A stretch of DNA of 64,000 bases, taken from contig KQ481950.1 in assembly GCA_001430745.1 (NCBI GenBank), positions 1,182,438-1,246,437 on the forward strand, written 5' to 3'. The notes under the pieces are model-generated. The model had not been told where the DNA came from, did not search any database, and worked only from the letters and a program-made list of their open reading frames with translations. Below are positions 57,947 to 64,000 of the stretch, one piece after another. Source of the DNA: Auxenochlorella pyrenoidosa (Eukaryota; Chlorophyta; Trebouxiophyceae; Chlorellales; Chlorellaceae). Both the position numbers and the translations under genes were made by a program. Each line of letters opens with the position of its first letter. The first letter of the stretch is position 1.

Positions 57947-59423
57947 ATGGCCCTGACAGCACAGCGTGCGGCCTGGCGTCTGCGCCGCCTGAGTGTCCGG
58001 GAGCTGAGCAGTAGCAGCGGCGAGACGCCCATCACCTATGGCGCCTCCACCTCAGATGTCGAGGCCCTGATCGAGGAGAACCTGGTGGGTGCTGCTTGGG
58101 AGAGAGGCTGCTGCGCCTTGATGCTCAGCCTTGCACGCTCACCCTACCTGCAAAGGTTCTGTTCGGTGCCGCCATCCTTAGTGACCTGGTCGGGTCCAGC
58201 CCAAGCCGAGAGGCCAGCCCAGCCCGTGCCCCCCACCCCCCTCTCATCGCGCAGGACAAGGCTACCTACCGGCGGCGTGAGGACGAGTCGCCCTTCCGCC
58301 TGCTGACCACGCGGCGCGAGGCGCTGGCGCTCTACAGAGAGATCTGGCGCATCTCGGCGCTCTTTGACTGGCCCGATGAGCGTGGGCGGCTGTGGTGAGG
58401 CTGCTGCGCCGTTGCACTTGAAGATGGGGTGGGTTGTATATGTGTGGTGGGCGCGGGCACAATCGCTGCCGGCTGCGAGGCACTGCGATACTGGCTTAAT
58501 TGCTGAACAGAGGGGCAGTTGGTGCAGCTGGCGTGGGGTGAGGCCCGGGTGGGCCTGGCGGCGCTGCTGCCATCTCTCAGGAGTGGCAGCAGCGTGCGCG
58601 CCGCCACTGCCTGCTGCAGCACCGACCTTTCTGCACGTCGTGTTTACCCACCGCCCTCGTGGTGCGCAGGAGGGATGTGCTGCGGGAGAGCGCGCGGCAG
58701 GAGTTTGAGGCGGCCCGGTTTGAGGACGACCCGGAGATAGTGAGAAGAGTGGATGTGTGGTGGAAGTTGTGCCAGCCAGCCTTTAGGCGGTCCTGCAAGT
58801 GGACACAATCTGGGCAGGCATGCCGGAGCAGGCTGAGGCTGGAAAGTTCTGGCGGCACCCACGGCAGTGGCAGTGGCCGGAGAATGAAGCAGGTGGAAAA
58901 CCGCAGGTTGCCAGCTGCGCGTTTCGGCGCCGCCTGCCACCCAGCCGAGCGCCCTTGCCTGCCCGCTGCTGCCCTGCAGGTCAACCGGCTGCTGGTGGTG
59001 GGGCGGGACTCGGTGCACCAGGTCGCGGAGCGCTTCCTGTGAGCAAGCGGCGCCCAGGGCTGCACAGCTGGCGGCGGCAGGGCATTGCGGTGCAGAGATG
59101 GCTGGTAGCTGCAGGGACTGCATATCCATGCAGATGTCGTGCCTGCATGTTGACGGCGGGGCAGCCAAGTGCTGAGAGCCAGCACCTGCCTGCCTGCCTG
59201 CCCTCCTGCTCGGACTGGGACAGCACATGAAGCATGTAGAAATTTCAGACCTGCATAGCTCACAACCAACCGGCATGCCTGCTAACAGTAAATTTCTTCT
59301 GTCTGTGGTTGCTGCAGGGCCAAGCGGCGGCGAATGGCAGAAGAGGCAGAGGCGGCCTTCCGGGAAGGGCGAGGGCCGCCGCCAGGGGCGCCGCCCTTCC
59401 CGCCCTTCGGTAGCGCGGCGTGA
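57947..59423 (+). CDS. LYR-motif (complex 1 LYR family) protein, mitochondrial
   Basis: Five exons (57947-58084, 58255-58394, 58670-58739, 58980-59038, 59318-59423) join in frame to 170 residues. The N-terminus (MALTAQRAAWRLRRLSVREL) is a basic amphipathic helix typical of mitochondrial import. The LYR tripeptide is at residues 72-74 in REALALYREIWR, followed by SALFDWPDERGRLWRDVLRE, FEDDPEI and a closing helix RLLVVGRDSVHQVAERFL. This is the LYR fold, whose members bind acyl-ACP and help assemble iron-sulfur clusters or respiratory complexes. The C-terminus is Pro/Gly-rich (GRGPPPGAPPFPPFGS). Which LYRM orthologue this is cannot be told by eye. Two respiratory-complex genes lie within 13 kb. 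Confidence 0.82.
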
Positions 59424-59873
59424 TCGTTCAGGCCCTGCTTGGCGCACATCAACAACCGACGATGTGCGATTATGCTTCCCTTGGCGTGCCCTGCCACTGC
59501 GCGCACCTGGAAGGCATTCTTGCCTAGTGTTCGGCACCTGGCGTAACTTGTTTGCGGGCCCCATGCGCAGCAGCAAACTGCTGCTCCTGTTTAAGCTTCT
59601 GCACATGAAATGCCACCCTGAGGGCCTTGCTATGATCGTTCGCAACCGGGCTGCAGGCTGGTGCGCTTTGAGAACCCAGCATGAGGGGGGCTGGATCTGT
59701 GGCACGGCGGCCCGCCACGTGGCGGCGGCACCAGGTACTGCTCATTTCATTTGTACACTCCGATTCTTCTGAAAGCACGTAATTTATCGCTCTGCCGGTC
59801 GTAAATCTCTGCAGCACCGAGGAACTTTGCTCCGTTGCACGGCCTCCCGTCGAGCCGGCTCCCGTCCCTCGCC
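59424..59873. other. Tandem intergenic region, LYR gene to DMP gene
   Basis: 450 bp lies between two genes in the same direction and holds the LYR 3' end and the DMP promoter. No TGTAA, tRNA or coding signal is apparent. Confidence 0.4.
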
Positions 59874-62363
59874 ATGGCGCCCGCCGCAGTGGGGGATTAT
59901 GCCTCAAAAGTGGGTAGAAGCCAGATCCGGGCCGTAAAAGGGGCGATCCCGCACCTGATGGGGGACCTCGCAGGGGGACTGGGGCTGCGCTGCTGTCGGC
60001 GGCAGGAGGGCCAGCTTCCGCTGCCGCTCATCACCACTACCCACCCCAAGCACCTGCAGGTTGCGCCTTTCCTACCCACTGGCACTTTTTTAGTCTTCCA
60101 GGTCAGACGAGGGGGCCGTTGCCTGCTGAGCAAGCACCCATGCAGAGCTGGCATCCCCCTTCAGCCCAGTCCAGCATGCACGGCCCCCCCTGAGTCCTCT
60201 GCCAGAGGAGTGCGTGCGGCCCACGTCTGGCATGGCCCAGTATCATCTTGACAGTTCTCCAAGGTCCCATACTACGGGACAAACTCCTACTGCATCCCTC
60301 TGCAGACTGTGCTCCAGCTCATCCTGCCCGGTGACGGCATGGGCTGCACCAGCGGGCAGCAGGCCGGAACGGCAGTCTGGCTGGGCGCCATGTGCCTGGT
60401 GTGCGTGTTTCTCTCTTGGACCGACAGCTCGCACCATCAAGACGGCACCACCGTGTATGCGCTGGTCCTGCCCGGCGGGTATCGCCCTGCCACGTGAGCG
60501 CTGCCTGCACGGGGGCGGGCAGCCCACGGCCTGCTCTTGCCTGCGAGCGCTGCCTCTCCATTGTCCTTGCGACCTGCACTTCCTCTGCTCGACAGTCCCT
60601 GCTGCCTCGGCATGCTGCAGGCGGAAGCTGGAGGCGAGGGATAAGGAGCAAATACCCGAGTGGGGCTACCGCGACGCAATTCATGCCGTCCTCGGCACGG
60701 GCACGCTGCTCACGCTGGGCATGCTGAGTCCCCCCCTCTCCAATTGCTTCTTCAGACTCGCCCCTGTGGTCCCTCGTGCGGTGAGACCAGCACTCCAGTC
60801 GCCAGCCTGCTTGCCACTCTTTGTTGCAATGACCGTCACTTCCCTGCCATGCCTGCCCGCTTGCCCGAGCGCCACACACACAAGTTGAATCCAGGCTACC
60901 ACGCCGACGCAGCATGCTTGGCTTGATTACCGGTGCTGCTTTGTGCTTCAGAGTGTGCCCCCTTGCCTGGTTGTGTGCCGCAGGTTCCGGCCATGGTTGT
61001 GGGAGTGGCTGTGGTGGCCTTTGGCTTCTTCGACAGCGGGCGGGACGGCATCGGCTTCAACGCGTTCATGCCTCCCGACCAGCCGAGCAAGAAGGCACAA
61101 TCAGCGGCGCACAGTGGCGATGCCAGCGCAGAAGGCTCGCCAAAGGACACATTGTTGGATGGGGGTGCTGATGCCTCGCCGTCCCCGCAGGAGACTCATG
61201 CCCCTCGAGCCACGGCGGATGCGCCGCAAGCCAACGCCGCGGCCAGCTCCTCCCTCAAGGAGAAGATCACTGCAAAGGTCGTGGTGCAGACTGGCAACTG
61301 GGCCTCCCAGGTGGGGCTGCGGCAGCCAGTGGGCTTTGGGTCAGCGCAGGGGAATATGCTGCCGCGCATGCGGTGGGAGGTGCGAAATGAGAGGTCGCAG
61401 CCTGCTGCTGCCAGCGGGCATGCTCCCAGCATCTAGTACCTCCCTTTGCTGTATAATAGCACACAAACTAGCCATGCCTCCCCTGACCGCTCCTCCCTCT
61501 GTGCTCCTGACTCCCGAGCTTTGCAGGTCTCAGCCTACTTGCCTTCCGGCTCGCTGCTCACCCTCCAGACGGTCATGCCGCTGATCCTGCCCGCGGAGGC
61601 CACGCGCTTTGGCTCCGACGAGCGCGGTCTTGCCATCATGTGGCTGGCGCTCAGCTGCGTGATGTGCGCTGCGCTGTGCTGGACCGACAGGGGCGTCATC
61701 ATTGATGCTGGCAATGTCGAAGAGCCGGCATACGCGATAGTGATTCCAGGGCACATCCTGCCCAGGTGTGTGCCTGCCATGACGCAGCCTGACGCAAGGC
61801 CACACTCCTCCATGCGGCTGGCCAGGTTGATCGCTCGCCGGCAGAGCCAGGCTTGCATGAATGGGCGTTGTGCCCACCACCACCTCCCCGCTGACTGCCC
61901 GCCTCGCAGCAACGTTCAGAAAGTCGACGAATGGTGCTGGAGGGACGGCATCAACGCTCTGCTGAGCAGTGCCACCCTGCTGGCGCTGGGCATGCTCACC
62001 CCGCCCTTCTCCACCGCCTTCTTCGCCAGCTGGCAGGACTCGCTGGCCTTCCGCCTCGTGAGCATGCCCTGCCGGCCTGCCGCCTGCAGGATGGGCAGCC
62101 CACCCCCAGTCGGGTTTTGGGTTTGCTGCCGGAAGCCGACCTGCCTGGCGTGACCCTTGCCACTCAGCAACAGCCAGCAACTGCGACGACGTGCTTTCAA
62201 TGGCGCGCCTCCTCTGCAGGTCCCTTTCTGCGTCGTGGGCGGTTCTCTTGCCCTGTTTAAGTTACTCAAGTACAAGAATGGAAGGAACGGCCTGGGCTTC
62301 AACCCAGCCCAGCACCAGCAATCTGGCAGCAACCACGGTGCTGCGGCAGAGCCAGAGGCGTGA
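59874..62363 (+). CDS. Membrane protein with two tandem DMP (DUF679) domains
   Basis: Seven exons (59874-60059, 60255-60493, 60621-60780, 60984-61310, 61527-61765, 61910-62057, 62220-62363) join to 480 residues. Two copies of the plant DMP/DUF679 four-helix domain lie in series. Copy 1 (about 68-225): LQTVLQLILPGDG, VCVFLSWTDS, YALVLPGG, YRDAIHAVLGTGTLLTLGML and FFDSGRDGIGFN. Copy 2 (about 305-465): LTLQTVMPLILPAE, CAALCWTDRG, YAIVIPGH, WRDGINALLSSATLLALGML and KNGRNGLGFN. These match the family's LP-G-x-x-QT, S-x-TDS, DxxHAxxS and RxGIGF landmarks. The spacer (about 230-304) is Ser/Ala-rich and cytosolic-looking. Plant DMPs act in membrane remodelling, senescence and, for DMP8/9, gamete fusion. 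The role here is unknown. Each usually has one domain of about 200 residues. Confidence 0.82.
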
Positions 62364-62849
62364 CGGGCCTGGAAGCTGCGTGCAGCATGTCCGAAACTCC
62401 TTGCTGGCTGTAATGAGATGTCCTGCAGAGCTAGAGACGAGATCTGCCCGTGGTTCAGTTCTCAGCAGCAGGAAGCAGTGTGCGTCAGGATGCGGTCGAA
62501 GCAGATAAGCGGTGCCTCGCACCAAGCAGTCAGCCATGACACCCAGGAAGGCACGTCCACCTGCCATGAAATTCATGGCGCTGGGCGCATCCCTGATCCA
62601 CTGCCCACATTTGGAGACTGTTTCCCAGCAGCTGGGATCCGTAGGAGGGTAGAAGCAGGATGGGAGCTGGTGGGCATGCGGCGCGCTGAGACGGCGCCAA
62701 CTGGCGGTGCAAGGGTGCACCAAGGGTGCGTCATCATGACAGCTGGCCTTACCAGGTGCCGGCAAGTGCTCCTGCCCCAGTCCCTGGCTTGGACCGCCGT
62801 TTGTTCCATTCAGATCAGCCTGCTGGCACGTGGGCGAGGTTTAGTCACT
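62364..62849. promoter_or_regulatory. Tandem intergenic region, DMP gene to bZIP gene
   Basis: 486 bp holds the DMP 3' UTR and the presumed bZIP promoter. No recognisable promoter element, RNA gene or convincing open frame is seen beyond the TGTAA near its left end. Confidence 0.45.
62409..62413 (+). terminator. TGTAA polyadenylation signal of the DMP gene
   Basis: TGTAA lies 46 bases after the DMP stop codon, in the strand and place expected for a green-algal polyadenylation signal. The 3' UTR would be short. Confidence 0.5.
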
Positions 62850-64000
62850 ATGGACTTTGCAGCAGGGCTGTCGGGAGCCCCGGCGGGCAAGGACACAGAC
62901 ATGTTGTGGCAAGGAGGCGGCGAGGGCGGGCAGATGGACCTGGATGGCCTGCAGGTGGGCTGAGGAGGGGGCTACGTGAGCCGTGCGCCGAGTGCGCTAA
63001 TCCCTCGCCCGCAGGCGCCGAAACCCGCCTGCACGTTGCCCACGCCCCCCCCTGCTGCAGAGCTACTTCCAGCAGGCCGGCACAAGCGCCCTGAACGACC
63101 CGCTACTTATGCAAGCTCAAGTCCCTTTCCGGGGGACGGCGGGCCTGCCCATGATGCCTGGCGTCTTCCCCGCAGCGGTGAGCAGCGATAATGGGGCCTT
63201 GGCAGCGGGGCGCGGCCGCTTGGGGGCTCGCCGTCGCCGCCGCCGCTGCCGCTGCCCTTTGCGCGCGGCGCCTGTGCTGCCTGTGTGCTGCCAGCTCTCG
63301 AGGGCCGATCGCCACCCCATTCCGTATGATCATGCTTGATTTCCTCCCCGCATCCATCTGCAGGCGCCGACCGCCAACCTGTTCTCCTCCATCCAGCTGC
63401 CTGATGTGCTGGGCGGGGCAGCAGCAGGGGGGCCGGGCACCACCAGCCACGGCGGAGCAGGTGACTCTGGCGACAGCAGCGGTGGTGGCGGTGTCGGCGG
63501 CGGCGGCAGCAAGAAGTCGGCGGAGCAGCGCGCGGCGGCGGTGCAGGAGAAGAACCGGCGGGCGCAGAAGCGCTTCCGCGAGCGCCAGGTGGGTGCTGCT
63601 CCGCTGCCTCGCCTGCCGAGGGTGCCTCCTGCACTGGCACGGTGGCACCAGCAGCACCGACGACGCTGCTCACCCGTCCGCTCAGCAGCAGGGGCGTTGC
63701 CGAGGTGGCAGAGCTGTGCAGAGGTGCTCCGCGGTCGCATTGCATCTGTTGTGCAAGTGTCGTCTCGCCGGCTGCCCCCCTCACCCGCAGAAAGCCAAGA
63801 TGAAGGACATGGGGGAGCAGCTGGAGGACATGAGCTCCGAGCTGAGCAAGCTGCGCGTGGAGAACAACAGCCTGAAGAACAGGAACACCATCCTGGAGAA
63901 GGTGCTGGCGCTGCGCGACGAGCACATCCGCATGCTGCAGGACGAGCAGCAGGTGCGGCGCTCCGCCATTGGCGGTGTGTGTGTGTGTGTGTGTGTGTGT
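62850..64000 (+). CDS. bZIP transcription factor (3' end outside window)
   Basis: Four exons are visible: 62850-62954, 63061-63177, 63364-63588 and 63791-63952, all phase 0. The N-terminus (MDFAAGLSGAPAGKDTDMLW) and the Gln/Pro-containing second exon (SYFQQAGTSALNDPLLMQAQ) look like an activation region. A Gly/Ser-rich spacer leads to the basic region (SKKSAEQRAAAVQEKNRRAQ then KRFRERQKAKM, about residues 122-153). The zipper carries hydrophobic heptads through QLEDMSSELSKLRVENNSLK and TILEKVLALRDEHIRML. The contact residues read N-x-x-A-Q-x-x-F-R rather than the common plant N-x-x-A-A-x-x-S-R. An intron separates the basic region from the zipper. The last exon probably ends at 63952 (CAG then GT). 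Exon 2 could start earlier with a different acceptor, but that shifts the frame and loses the downstream match. Confidence 0.85.
63974..64000 (+). repeat. (GT)n microsatellite
   Basis: A perfect GT dinucleotide run reaches the window edge, about 13 units visible, shortly after the likely splice donor of the bZIP exon. It lies in the intron and continues beyond the window. Confidence 0.9.

Noticed and set aside
59874..62363. Sugar transporter or ion channel for the multi-helix protein
   Set aside because: The repeated QT-x-x-x-LILP, WTD, G-x-x-Y and DGIGFN landmarks in fixed order fit DMP/DUF679, and transporter signatures are missing.
62955..63060. Earlier acceptor (63014) for bZIP exon 2
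   Set aside because: It gives a Pro/Arg-rich frame that has no usable donor in phase with the bZIP exon, whereas the 63061 start gives a clean phase-0 exon.

Overview
The window is nuclear DNA from a GC-rich green alga, most likely a Chlorella-like trebouxiophyte. The evidence is dense short GT-AG introns plus several GC-AG introns, mitochondrial and plant-type proteins (SDH2, complex I ESSS, a DMP/DUF679 protein), TGTAA-type polyadenylation signals, and a giant eukaryotic-style modular polyketide synthase (PKS). Nothing in it looks bacterial, and one assembly gap (31925-32285) interrupts it. The species is an inference; the lineage is well supported.

Positions 45268 down to 1 (minus strand) are one enormous, intron-rich type I PKS gene that runs off the left edge. 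It starts with an acyl-activating AMP-ligase, an unrecognised linker region and two ACPs. Six complete extension modules and the start of a seventh follow: M1 KS-DH-ER-KR-ACP; M2 KS-DH-KR-ACP-ACP; M3 KS-DH-KR-ACP-ACP; M4 KS-DH-ER-KR-ACP; M5 KS-DH-ER-KR-ACP-ACP-ACP; M6 KS-(degenerate DH)-KR-ACP; M7 KS (cut). No module contains an acyltransferase (AT), so extender units must be loaded in trans. If the line is colinear, the chain in this window would be: activated acid starter, saturated unit, two enoyl units, two saturated units, one beta-hydroxy unit, then further extension outside the window.

The right-hand 19 kb hold seven ordinary single-copy genes: a small complex I subunit of NDUFB11/ESSS type (+, 46347-46917), the succinate dehydrogenase iron-sulfur subunit (-, 47801-50381), an unrecognised poly-Gln protein (+, 50840-52255), an F-box/leucine-rich-repeat protein with an unusual hydrophobic C-terminus (-, 52852-56384), a LYR-motif mitochondrial protein (+, 57947-59423), a tandemly duplicated DMP/DUF679 membrane protein (+, 59874-62363), and the 5' part of a bZIP transcription factor (+, from 62850, cut by the right edge). 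Exon boundaries were read by eye from GT/GC-AG sites and frame continuity; all complete right-hand models close in frame.

The main points of interest are the AT-less algal assembly line with its variant loading ACPs, inactive DH and near-identical triple ACPs; the two-in-one DMP gene whose exon structure is repeated; and the recurring GC-AG introns.
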